DNA from: Methanobacteriota archaeon
GTDB taxonomy: Archaea; Thermoplasmatota; Poseidoniia; Poseidoniales; Thalassarchaeaceae
Direction of reading: 5' to 3'
DNA length: 5,490 bases
NCBI GenBank assembly: GCA_002685315.1
Contig: NYXJ01000017.1
Location: 1 to 5,490 of the forward strand
Positions 1 to 5,490 of this stretch are shown here, piece after piece (within the stretch, counting starts at the first letter, position 1; each line of letters starts with the position of its first letter). Both the position numbers and the translations under genes were made by a program. The notes below the pieces were generated by a model. That model saw only the letters and a program-made list of their open reading frames with translations, made no database searches and was not told the origin of the DNA.

Positions 1-572
1 GGACCAGGAAATGGCTGCCTCTCACTTGATTTAATTTTTAGTTCGCGTGCGATTGAGCGGACTTCGTCTTTGTAAAATTCACGTAATGGTTCTACAATAT
101 CCAATTCCACATCATCTGGAAGGCCACCAACATTGTGATGAGATTTAATGACATCCCGTTCACCACCCCCTGACTCAATCCAATCTGGTGCAATTGTTCC
201 TTGGACTAAAAATTTAGCACCACATAATTTTTTTTCATCTTCAAATACACGTATGAATTGTTCACCAATAATTTTCCTTTTCTCTTCAGGATCAGTTATT
301 CCGTCTAATTCTTGAAAGAATCTTTCAGAGGCATCGACAACTTTCAGATTGATTCCCATCTCCTGGAACATCTCAGAAACTTCAGCGCTCTCATTTTTTC
401 TCATAAACCCTGTATCTACATATACACAATGTAGTAGACTACCCACGGCACGGTGAGCTAGAACTGCAGCGACAGAGGAATCAATCCCTCCTGAACAGGC
501 TATAATTGCTGTATCATCTATTTTATTTTGTAATTCTTCAATTGCCTCATCAATCAACATTTGAGTTTGCAT
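1..572 (-). CDS. guaAb: GMP synthase, ATP-pyrophosphatase subunit B (partial, C-terminus missing)
   Basis: This subunit adenylates XMP with ATP and aminates it, using ammonia from a glutaminase partner, to give GMP, the last step of guanine nucleotide synthesis in the cytoplasm. Seen directly, counting from the ATG at 572: the PP-loop SGGIDSS (residues 27-33), VDTGFMRK (52-59), [14 protein letters not shown] (91-104), [15 protein letters not shown] (122-136), [10 protein letters not shown] (143-152) and the start of RQPFPGP (from 185). About 190 residues are present; the C-terminal dimerisation and XMP-binding domain lies beyond the left edge. The PP-loop sits about 27 residues from the start, so there is no N-terminal glutaminase domain. 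That is the two-subunit form known from archaea. Two in-frame ATGs are possible. The one at 581 touches the Shine-Dalgarno GAGGTGA and would overlap the purE stop as ATGA; the one at 572 has 9 nt spacing and is preferred. It is probably co-transcribed with purE. Confidence 0.93.
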   Translation of the reverse strand, partial: MQTQMLIDEAIEELQNKIDDTAIIACSGGIDSSVAAVLAHRAVGSLLHCVYVDTGFMRKNESAEVSEMFQEMGINLKVVDASERFFQELDGITDPEEKRKIIGEQFIRVFEDEKKLCGAKFLVQGTIAPDWIESGGGERDVIKSHHNVGGLPDDVELDIVEPLREFYKDEVRSIARELKIKSSERQPFPG

Positions 573-577
573 AAAAC

Positions 578-1054
578 TCATTCACCTCTAAGTGATTTAT
601 CGTCTGAAATTACTTTCGCGGTTTTCATCACTCTCCATGCATCATATTGCCTTGCTAAGTCAGTATTTGTCAAGGCAAGCATCTGTACGGCTAATGCTCC
701 GGCATTATCTCCTCTATCTACTCCTACAGTTGCAACCGGCATACCTGGAGGCATCTGAACAATAGAAAGAAGACTATCTAGAGGGACTTTACCACCAACT
801 GGAACACCAATTACAGGTAGGGTGGTCATCGAAGCAATAACTCCTGGAAGCGCTGCGGCCATACCTGCCATTCCAATGAAAACTCTGCAACCAGATTCTA
901 TTGAAGATTCAATTACAGATTCAAGAAACTTTGGGGCACGATGAGCGGAAGCCACTCTTACTTCATGCGATATAGAAAACTCATCTAAAACTGATACACA
1001 CTTATTGGCTACTGGTAAATCCGATTTGGACCCTAATATGATACATACATCCAT
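578..1054 (-). CDS. purE: PurE, 5-(carboxyamino)imidazole ribonucleotide mutase / AIR carboxylase
   Basis: PurE makes 4-carboxy-AIR in de novo purine synthesis, normally as a cytoplasmic homo-octamer. The 158-residue protein is full length for the family. Visible motifs are GSKSDLP (8-14, phosphate and substrate binding), SAHRAP (36-41, with the catalytic His38), [12 protein letters not shown] (63-74), [11 protein letters not shown] (97-107) and DRGDNAGAL (113-121). SAHR, rather than the SAHK of animal-type enzymes, favours class I (N5-CAIR mutase). However, the residue matching E. coli His75 is Ala68, a form also familiar from archaeal PurE, so the true substrate (N5-CAIR or AIR plus CO2) is uncertain; no purK lies in the window. 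An in-frame TGA 15 bases upstream with no other start codon in between fixes the ATG at 1054. The gene ends just before guaAb and is probably translated from the same mRNA. Confidence 0.95.
   Translation of the reverse strand: MDVCIILGSKSDLPVANKCVSVLDEFSISHEVRVASAHRAPKFLESVIESSIESGCRVFIGMAGMAAALPGVIASMTTLPVIGVPVGGKVPLDSLLSIVQMPPGMPVATVGVDRGDNAGALAVQMLALTNTDLARQYDAWRVMKTAKVISDDKSLRGE
582..589 (-). promoter_or_regulatory. Ribosome binding site of guaAb
   Basis: The minus strand reads AGAGGTGA, complementary to the 16S 3' end. It lies inside the last codons of purE. It abuts the ATG at 581 (no spacer after GGTGA) but stands 9 nt from the in-frame ATG at 572, so it favours the later start and suggests coupling of guaAb translation to purE. 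Confidence 0.6.
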
Positions 1055-1055
1055 G

Positions 1056-1061
1056 CTCCTC
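1056..1061 (-). promoter_or_regulatory. Ribosome binding site of purE with very short spacing
   Basis: The minus strand reads GAGGAG followed by a single C and then the purE ATG. The motif is clear, but the spacer is shorter than the usual 5-9 nt. No alternative in-frame start exists downstream before the conserved GSKSD motif, so the start stands despite the spacing. Confidence 0.5.
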
Positions 1062-1087
1062 GGGTATCAATATAGTTCAAATGCCTG

Positions 1088-1096
1088 CCGTATAGG
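1088..1096 (-). promoter_or_regulatory. Possible archaeal TATA box for purE-guaAb
   Basis: In the 58-base gap between the membrane protein gene and purE, the minus strand reads CCTATACGG. Transcription starting about 25 nt downstream would begin near 1066 and give a leader of roughly 12 nt holding the GAGGAG motif. A second TATA-like stretch, CTATATT at 1069-1075, is too close to the start codon for a leadered mRNA. This is inferred from sequence and spacing only. Confidence 0.3.
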
Positions 1097-1104
1097 AGAT
1101 TAGG

Positions 1105-1112
1105 AAAAAAAA
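1105..1112 (-). terminator. Oligo-T (T8) archaeal-type terminator
   Basis: Eight consecutive T on the minus strand follow the TGA stop of the membrane protein gene with no gap. No convincing hairpin precedes it. Archaeal RNA polymerase terminates at oligo-T tracts without a stem-loop, so this probably ends the gcvPA-gcvPB-membrane protein transcript and separates it from purE. Read-through cannot be excluded. Confidence 0.5.
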
Positions 1113-1967
1113 TCATTCTTCTTCTATTTCTACAATGAAAATCTCTGGCCAATGTTCTCCCAAAATTTTCAAAGGAGGTATTGAAAGGAAATTATTTATC
1201 TGAATATTTGAAACAAAATTTGTGTTGAATGGGTCATGAATTATTCTATTGCGATATACCATACTAAATGCAATAAATCTATGATTTCGATATGAAACAC
1301 CAGTTAATTCGGCTGAATATGGTCCGAATATATCTGATTTAGTGGCAATAAGTCCATTTCTGAATTTATTAGAAGAAATTTCCCATCCGTCATTAAGAAT
1401 ATCCTGAGAATAATCGGATGAAGAGATTGGTAACAACCACCTAGAAGAATTTACACTCAGTGAATTACTAATATTTCTGATTGTTCTAGCCCATGCTATT
1501 AGAAATAATAAAAATCCAAACCAACCTAATCTAGGATCAATTAAAATATGTAAAATGAAGAATATTACCCCAAAACAAAAGTAAAGTAAGTCCAGAGGGA
1601 AAAAGGTAAAAATTTCATTATTAGAATTGGAAAACCAGACAAATGGTATTAATGTTAGAATCCATGAAAATGAAAATAATATTATAGCCATTAACTGATC
1701 ATCAATTGGTAATTTATTAGGGAAAATTAATGGAGCAGAACTCGATATTAAGAAAAAAAGTGACCAAGAAGAAGAGTACAGTATTTGTGGCCCAACTGGT
1801 TTTAGCCTTTGGCGCATCCACCCCTCACCTCCTAATTTAGGGTTAGTATGATTCCAAGATTCAGGAGGTTGTAAATCTCCATATCTTGAGACTGTTGGCT
1901 TACTCTCAGAATTAGGCCACCATGAAGATTCACCAAGTAACCAATCTTGTTCGTTGTCTAAATCCAC
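1113..1967 (-). CDS. Unrecognised four-helix membrane protein
   Basis: I do not recognise this 284-residue protein. Residues 1-58 form a hydrophilic N-terminus rich in Trp, Pro and Ser (ESSWWPNSESK at 13-23, GDLQPPESWNH at 30-40, GGEGWMRQRLKP at 46-57). Four hydrophobic segments follow at about 61-82, 91-112, 122-143 and 146-162. Basic residues before segment 1 (RQRLK) and after segment 4 (RTIRN) put both ends in the cytoplasm by the positive-inside rule. Residues about 175-284 form a soluble domain with alternating beta-like stretches and an acidic tail (EIEEE). There is no signal peptide, catalytic motif or metal-binding pattern that I can name. The start is GTG at 1967, the only start codon after an in-frame TAG at 1992-1994, and no good ribosome binding site precedes it. 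It lies 36 bases after gcvPB with no visible promoter between them, so it is probably co-transcribed. It looks more A+T-rich than its neighbours. A role in glycine metabolism is not shown. Confidence 0.8.
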   Translation of the reverse strand: MDLDNEQDWLLGESSWWPNSESKPTVSRYGDLQPPESWNHTNPKLGGEGWMRQRLKPVGPQILYSSSWSLFFLISSSAPLIFPNKLPIDDQLMAIILFSFSWILTLIPFVWFSNSNNEIFTFFPLDLLYFCFGVIFFILHILIDPRLGWFGFLLFLIAWARTIRNISNSLSVNSSRWLLPISSSDYSQDILNDGWEISSNKFRNGLIATKSDIFGPYSAELTGVSYRNHRFIAFSMVYRNRIIHDPFNTNFVSNIQINNFLSIPPLKILGEHWPEIFIVEIEEE

Positions 1968-2003
1968 AAAGGGTCCGAGAGAGTCATTCTTCTAGGTTCT
2001 TCT

Positions 2004-3524
2004 CTAATTGACATCAGTATTATTGCCAGGATGTCTAAGAATAAGGTTTCTAGCAGCCCAAACTTCATCAACACGAGAAACATCAGTGGTATATGGAGCA
2101 CCTTTAATTAATTCTGGATCTTCAGTTAGAACATTTAGAAAATCAGCTGCAAACTTGTCCAAAACCTCTTTTGATTCTGTTTCAGTAGGCTCAATCATTA
2201 AGCATTCTGGAACTATCATTGGGAAGTAAAGTGTTGGAGCCATTACTCCATAATCAAGCAATCTCTTTGCAATATCTTTTCCGGTAACTCCCACTTTATC
2301 TTTCATGCCTATCAAAGATAGGGTAAATTCATGCATAACAAAATCTGTAGGTGCCCCATCTGTAGGCATAGCGTGTATTTTTGATAGAATATCCTTATCT
2401 GGATTCATAATCTTGAAACGAAGATAGTTAGCATTCAATACTGCGTGCTCTGACATTCTTTCAAGTTCTCTACCGTATCTTCTGTAAAAGGCCCAACAAC
2501 GGACTACAGCTCCCGCATTTCCGTGCCACTGCTGAACCTTACCTATCGTATTTTCTGGTGATATCCAACTATACCAGTAACCATCTCCTACTCCCTCAGG
2601 ATCAGATTCTATGATTTTTCGACGGGAAGCTAGTGGAGAAGGTAGATATTTCGAAAGATGTTTCTTTACACCGATAGGCCCACTTCCTGGACCTCCTCCC
2701 CCATGTGGTTGACTGAACGTTTTATGTAAATTATAATGCACTGCGTCAAAACCCATTAGACCTGGGTCTGTTTTCCCTATTATTGCATTAAAATTCGCTC
2801 CATCATAATACATTTGTCCCCCTGCTGAATGAACAATATTGCAAGCACTGGCTATATCTGGCTCGAATACTCCCAATGTTGATGGATTTGTGATCATCAT
2901 TGCAGCAGTATCATCTCCAACTACTGATTGTAAAGCATCTAGATCAATTCTTCCATCTTCGCCACTTGGTATCTCAATAATTTCGTATCCACACATTGAT
3001 GCCGATGCAGGATTTGTTCCGTGTGCAGAATCTGGAACTATGACTTTGTTCCTATGACCTTCACCTCTTTCTCGATGGAACTCCTGAATACAACGCATTG
3101 CAGTAAATTCGCCTTGGGCGCCCGCAACTGGTTGCAAAGTCACTTGGTCCATACCAGAACATATAGCAAGCATTTCCTGCATTTCATAAAATATCGAGAG
3201 TATTCCTTGAATTTGATGTTCAGGTTGTAAAGGGTGCATTCTATCAATCCCAGGAAGATTAACTATTCTCTCGTTAACTCTCGGATTATGTTTCATTGTG
3301 CAAGATCCTAGAGGATAAAAACCAGTATCAATACCAAAATTTCTTCTAGATAGCCATGTGTAATGGCGAACTAACTCCGGTTCACTAGCACGTGGCCAAG
3401 CAGGTGGACTTGCTCTTAGCATAGAGGAAGGGATTGTACCTAAAACTTCGGAATCTGATAAAATTGGTTCTGGTTGTGACCAACCTGTATTTCGTGCACC
3501 GTTAAATGAAAATATGTCACTCAA
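2004..3524 (-). CDS. gcvPB: Glycine dehydrogenase (decarboxylating) subunit 2, PLP-binding half of P-protein
   Basis: With GcvPA it forms the P-protein of the glycine cleavage system. That protein decarboxylates glycine on pyridoxal phosphate and passes the aminomethyl group to lipoyl GcvH. The 506-residue length suits the split-type subunit. Visible motifs are GFYPLGSCTMKHNPRVNE (68-85), QPVAGAQGE (131-139), PDSAHGTNPASASM (164-177), YYDGANFNAI (239-248, where Asp241 should contact the PLP ring nitrogen), LHKTFSQPHGGGGPGSGP (266-283, with Lys268 the expected PLP Schiff-base lysine) and IEPTETES (444-451). All key residues appear intact. The start is TTG at 3524: it overlaps the gcvPA stop as TTGA and has a near-perfect ribosome binding site 7 nt upstream, measured from GGAGG. 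It is translationally coupled to gcvPA and supplies one-carbon units, which fits the purine genes downstream. Confidence 0.97.
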   Translation of the reverse strand: MSDIFSFNGARNTGWSQPEPILSDSEVLGTIPSSMLRASPPAWPRASEPELVRHYTWLSRRNFGIDTGFYPLGSCTMKHNPRVNERIVNLPGIDRMHPLQPEHQIQGILSIFYEMQEMLAICSGMDQVTLQPVAGAQGEFTAMRCIQEFHRERGEGHRNKVIVPDSAHGTNPASASMCGYEIIEIPSGEDGRIDLDALQSVVGDDTAAMMITNPSTLGVFEPDIASACNIVHSAGGQMYYDGANFNAIIGKTDPGLMGFDAVHYNLHKTFSQPHGGGGPGSGPIGVKKHLSKYLPSPLASRRKIIESDPEGVGDGYWYSWISPENTIGKVQQWHGNAGAVVRCWAFYRRYGRELERMSEHAVLNANYLRFKIMNPDKDILSKIHAMPTDGAPTDFVMHEFTLSLIGMKDKVGVTGKDIAKRLLDYGVMAPTLYFPMIVPECLMIEPTETESKEVLDKFAADFLNVLTEDPELIKGAPYTTDVSRVDEVWAARNLILRHPGNNTDVN

Positions 3525-4888
3525 TTAATCACCTCCTTTATCCATTTCTTAACTGCCGAAACTAGTGAAGAAATATCTGAATGACTGGTCCTTTCATCAC
3601 AACCAATTAAGATACACGATGAGTGAGATTCCCACCATAATCCTAAAGGAAATCCTGCGATTACTCCTTCGGAATCCATGAATGATACTGCTTTTTCTGT
3701 ATCTCCTGGAATCTTGATTACAAACTCTCTAAAATTCGATGAATTGGGATAGAGTAATTCTACCCCTTCAATTGAAGTTAGGGCTTTTTTAGTGGCTTCT
3801 GTTGATGCTGCAACTCTCTTAGCCAAGACAGTAATTCCATCAGGTCCTAACAAAGACATATGCATAGCACCCATTAAAGCGATTAAAGTCTCATTAGAAC
3901 AAATGTTTGAGGTGGCTCTATGCCTCCTAATATGTTGTTCACGAGTAGATAGGGTCAAGGTAAATGCTTTCTTTTCGTTTGTATCATGAGTCTGCCCTAC
4001 GATTCGACCGGGCATCTGCCTGATGTATTTCTCATTACAGGCAAATATACCGTAAATTGGACCACCAAAAGTAGGACCTATTCCGAACGGTTGTCCTTCG
4101 CCTACAACAATATCTGCACCCCAATCTCCAGGAGGAGTGACTAAACCAAGAGATACAGCGTCAACACCAACAATCAACGCAGTATTCTCACCAATTTTTC
4201 CCTTAAGCTTCATTAAGCCTTCATCCAATATTCCAAAAGAGTTAGGCTGTTCAACATAAACCGCACACGAACCATGGGCAATGGATGCTGCGTTGATGTC
4301 TAAATGACCATTTTCATCATGTTTGAGCATGTGGAGATTAATTCCAGAACCTTGGACATAATTTTCAATTACAGACATTCTGTGAGGTGGAACAAGTTCA
4401 GAAACATAGATGGTATCTTTCTGAATAGCTTTTTTATTATGAACTCTTATTGCGCAAGTAAGTGCTTCAGCAGCAGAAGTAGATGCATCATACATACTAA
4501 CATTAGATATTGGTAAATTTACTAACTCAGAAATCATTGTTTGGAACTCCCACATGGCCTGAAGCATTCCTTGACTGACTTCTGCCTGATAAGGCGTATA
4601 TGAAGTCAAGAATTCACCTCGAGTCGCTAACATCCCCACCATAGTTGGAACAAAGTTTCTTGAAAGACCGGCAGACAAGAAAGAAGGCCTTGAGTCTAGA
4701 TCAATATTGGAACCAAGAAGATGCTGGGCGTCTCTCCAGATTTCTTCTTCAGACTGAGGGTCCGGAAGAGGGAGTGGTTTCTTCCGTCTAACTCCTTCAG
4801 GAATATTAGAAAACAGTTCTTCTATTGAATTTAGCCCCATTATCGAGAGCATTTCGTGTTCGCGACCTAAATTGGGTAGTTGATCCAT
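3521..4888 (-). CDS. gcvPA: Glycine dehydrogenase (decarboxylating) subunit 1, N-terminal half of P-protein
   Basis: This subunit partners GcvPB in the split P-protein of the glycine cleavage system. It has the aminotransferase fold but, as is usual for the family, no PLP lysine of its own. The 455-residue length is normal. Visible motifs are FLTSYTPYQAEVSQGMLQ (93-110), EFQTMI (114-119), NVSMYDASTSAAEAL (129-143), PPGDWGADIVVGEGQPFG (252-269), GGPIYGIF (275-282), RQMPGRIVGQT (290-300) and STREQHIRRHRATSNIC (314-330). The ATG at 4888 has GGTGAT 6 nt upstream and the protein start aligns with the family. It is the first gene of the minus-strand cluster, and its last codons contain the ribosome binding site of gcvPB. 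No gcvH, gcvT or lpd lies in the window, so those must be encoded elsewhere. Confidence 0.97.
   Translation of the reverse strand: MDQLPNLGREHEMLSIMGLNSIEELFSNIPEGVRRKKPLPLPDPQSEEEIWRDAQHLLGSNIDLDSRPSFLSAGLSRNFVPTMVGMLATRGEFLTSYTPYQAEVSQGMLQAMWEFQTMISELVNLPISNVSMYDASTSAAEALTCAIRVHNKKAIQKDTIYVSELVPPHRMSVIENYVQGSGINLHMLKHDENGHLDINAASIAHGSCAVYVEQPNSFGILDEGLMKLKGKIGENTALIVGVDAVSLGLVTPPGDWGADIVVGEGQPFGIGPTFGGPIYGIFACNEKYIRQMPGRIVGQTHDTNEKKAFTLTLSTREQHIRRHRATSNICSNETLIALMGAMHMSLLGPDGITVLAKRVAASTEATKKALTSIEGVELLYPNSSNFREFVIKIPGDTEKAVSFMDSEGVIAGFPLGLWWESHSSCILIGCDERTSHSDISSLVSAVKKWIKEVIN
3528..3538 (-). promoter_or_regulatory. Near-perfect ribosome binding site of gcvPB inside the gcvPA end
   Basis: The minus strand reads AAGGAGGTGAT, an extended match to the anti-Shine-Dalgarno sequence. 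It encodes part of the gcvPA C-terminus (KEVIN) and decides the TTG start of gcvPB at 3524. Seven nt separate GGAGG from the TTG. The strong site may offset the weak start codon and keep the two subunits near equal amounts. Confidence 0.85.
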
Positions 4889-4894
4889 AAGCCT

Positions 4895-4900
4895 ATCACC
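4895..4900 (-). promoter_or_regulatory. Ribosome binding site of gcvPA
   Basis: The minus strand reads GGTGAT, complementary to the 16S 3' end and 6 nt before the ATG at 4888. It supports that start and the use of a leadered mRNA. Confidence 0.6.
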
Positions 4901-4998
4901 GGTTCCTTACACTTTCTGGATACCAAATAATGACTTAATTGTTCGTTGGTGGAATCTATACATCTAACCGATATCCTCTTATTGTTTAGGAAGTAGTC

Positions 4999-5003
4999 GA
5001 GGT
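4999..5003 (+). promoter_or_regulatory. Ribosome binding site of the SDR-like gene
   Basis: GAGGT lies 8 nt before the ATG at 5012, a normal spacing. It supports this start for a reading frame that runs open to the right edge. Confidence 0.6.
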
Positions 5004-5011
5004 ACGTTAGA

Positions 5012-5490
5012 ATGAAGGTTGCCATCACTGCGTCAGATACTTTTGTTGCCCCATACATAGTGGAAATGTTAGGGGATGCTGCTGTAATAATCCCTGATGA
5101 AGCCATTAAAGAGCAATTAACTATTGATGCTTTGCTAACTCCTTGTAGCGCACTAATACATATTAATTCTAGGCCAGTTGAGTCGTCATTCGAAAGAAAT
5201 GATAGACAAACTAAATTGGAAATGATGAATGCAGCAAGACCTATTCTAGATGCCGTAGATAGGCATGGAAGTATTCACCTAATTATTGTAGGGACTCTTA
5301 GAGTTCATCCACAATGGGAACCGGGGGAACCATTTTATGGTCTGGATTCTACATTAGCACCTCGAGACACAGCAGCAGAAGGTCAGTTATGGATGGAAGA
5401 AAACGCATTAGATAGAGCACATTCTGAAAAACCTGTTAGCGTTATTAGAGCATCAAATGTACAAGGTGTTCCACTTTCGGGACCACCTGG
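5012..5490 (+). CDS. Degenerate extended-SDR / NAD-dependent epimerase-like protein (partial, C-terminus missing)
   Basis: The frame is open from the ATG at 5012 to the window edge (159 full codons). The order of elements resembles extended SDR proteins (sugar-nucleotide epimerases and dehydratases): strand 1 KVAITAS (2-8) with a following helix, strand 4 ALIHINS (47-53, compare VIHLAA), a helix with NAARPILDAV (73-82), strand 5 IHLIIVGTLRVHP (88-100), DTAAEGQLWMEE (119-130, compare KLAAEQL) and VSVIRASNVQGVP (142-154, compare VLRPSNVYG). Key residues are missing. The TGxxGxxG cofactor loop reads TASDTFVA (6-13) with no glycine, and by-eye alignment puts Leu115 and Asp119 where Tyr and Lys of YxxxK belong. 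It may be a non-catalytic relative, bind its cofactor differently or have another role; no substrate can be assigned. A ribosome binding site supports the start. It is transcribed away from the gcv genes. Confidence 0.75.
   Translation, partial: MKVAITASDTFVAPYIVEMLGDAAVIIPDEAIKEQLTIDALLTPCSALIHINSRPVESSFERNDRQTKLEMMNAARPILDAVDRHGSIHLIIVGTLRVHPQWEPGEPFYGLDSTLAPRDTAAEGQLWMEENALDRAHSEKPVSVIRASNVQGVPLSGPP

Larger units (their letters stand above)
4889..5011. promoter_or_regulatory. Divergent intergenic region with both promoters
   Basis: These 123 bases separate the start codons of gcvPA (minus) and the SDR-like gene (plus), so both transcripts should begin here unless one has a farther promoter. 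For the plus strand, CTATACAT at 4956-4963 is a possible TATA box that would place the start near 4985. For the minus strand, A+T-rich stretches at about 4921-4931 (TTATTTGG) and 4935-4944 (AACAATTAAG) are weak candidates. I see no glycine riboswitch, and the region is too short for a typical tandem one. An imperfect inverted repeat (4901-4906 and 4918-4924) is too weak to call an operator. Confidence 0.45.

Noticed and set aside
561..758. 65-residue plus-strand frame
   Set aside because: It is antisense to purE, whose conserved protein motifs fully explain this stretch; no ribosome binding site or known domain was seen.
1958..1987. ATG at 1987 as an alternative start for the membrane protein
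   Set aside because: It is in a different frame and reaches TAG after nine codons (ATG to ATT), so it cannot extend the membrane protein; the GTG at 1967 is the only in-frame start there.
2008..3230. Plus-strand frames of 69-73 residues
   Set aside because: All are shadows antisense to gcvPB, whose motifs are intact through the region.
3792..4516. Plus-strand frames of 65 and 70 residues
   Set aside because: They are antisense to gcvPA within its conserved coding sequence and show no independent support.
4901..4924. Inverted repeat GGTTCC ... GGATACC as an operator or hairpin
   Set aside because: The arms are six bases with a bulge, well within chance for a sequence of this length.
4889..5011. 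Glycine riboswitch upstream of gcvPA
   Set aside because: The space is only 123 bases shared by two divergent genes, and I could not pick out the paired helices or conserved glycine aptamer core.
4867..5106. 79-residue minus-strand frame upstream of gcvPA
   Set aside because: It lies antisense to the start of the plus-strand SDR-like gene and across the intergenic region. It has no recognisable motif, and its tail merely overlaps the gcvPA start in another frame.

Overview
The window reads as a compact, A+T-rich archaeal chromosome segment with five genes on the minus strand and one divergent gene on the plus strand. Three things point to Archaea: the GMP synthase gene encodes only the ATP-pyrophosphatase subunit with no fused glutaminase domain, PurE is of the archaeal-looking form, and an oligo-T tract takes the place of a hairpin terminator. 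Shine-Dalgarno motifs complementary to the 16S 3' end precede most genes, so leadered translation is in use. A marine or mesophilic Thermoplasmatota-type euryarchaeon would fit, but that is a guess from style, not a demonstrated placement.

Layout, in transcription order on the minus strand: gcvPA (4888-3521) and gcvPB (3524-2004) encode the two halves of the glycine cleavage P-protein and overlap by 4 bases (TTGA). An unrecognised four-helix membrane protein (1967-1113) follows 36 bases later and ends directly on a T8 tract, which probably closes that transcript. After a 58-base gap with a possible promoter come purE (1054-578) and guaAb (from 572 or 581, cut by the left edge), close enough to be one unit. 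On the plus strand, from 5012 to the right edge, is the N-terminal part of a Rossmann-fold protein related to extended SDR / sugar-nucleotide epimerases, but lacking the usual cofactor and catalytic motifs. The 123 bases between the divergent starts (4889-5011) should hold both outward promoters.

Functionally the minus-strand genes share a theme. Glycine decarboxylase feeds one-carbon units from glycine, and purE and guaAb are an early and a final step in making GMP, a pathway that consumes glycine and one-carbon units. gcvT, gcvH, lpd, purK and the GMP synthase glutaminase subunit are not in the window. No tRNA, rRNA, CRISPR array, insertion sequence or phage gene was seen, and no gene-free stretch exceeds 300 bases. 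This is mainly ordinary core metabolism. The two points of novelty are the orphan membrane protein and the degenerate SDR-like protein.
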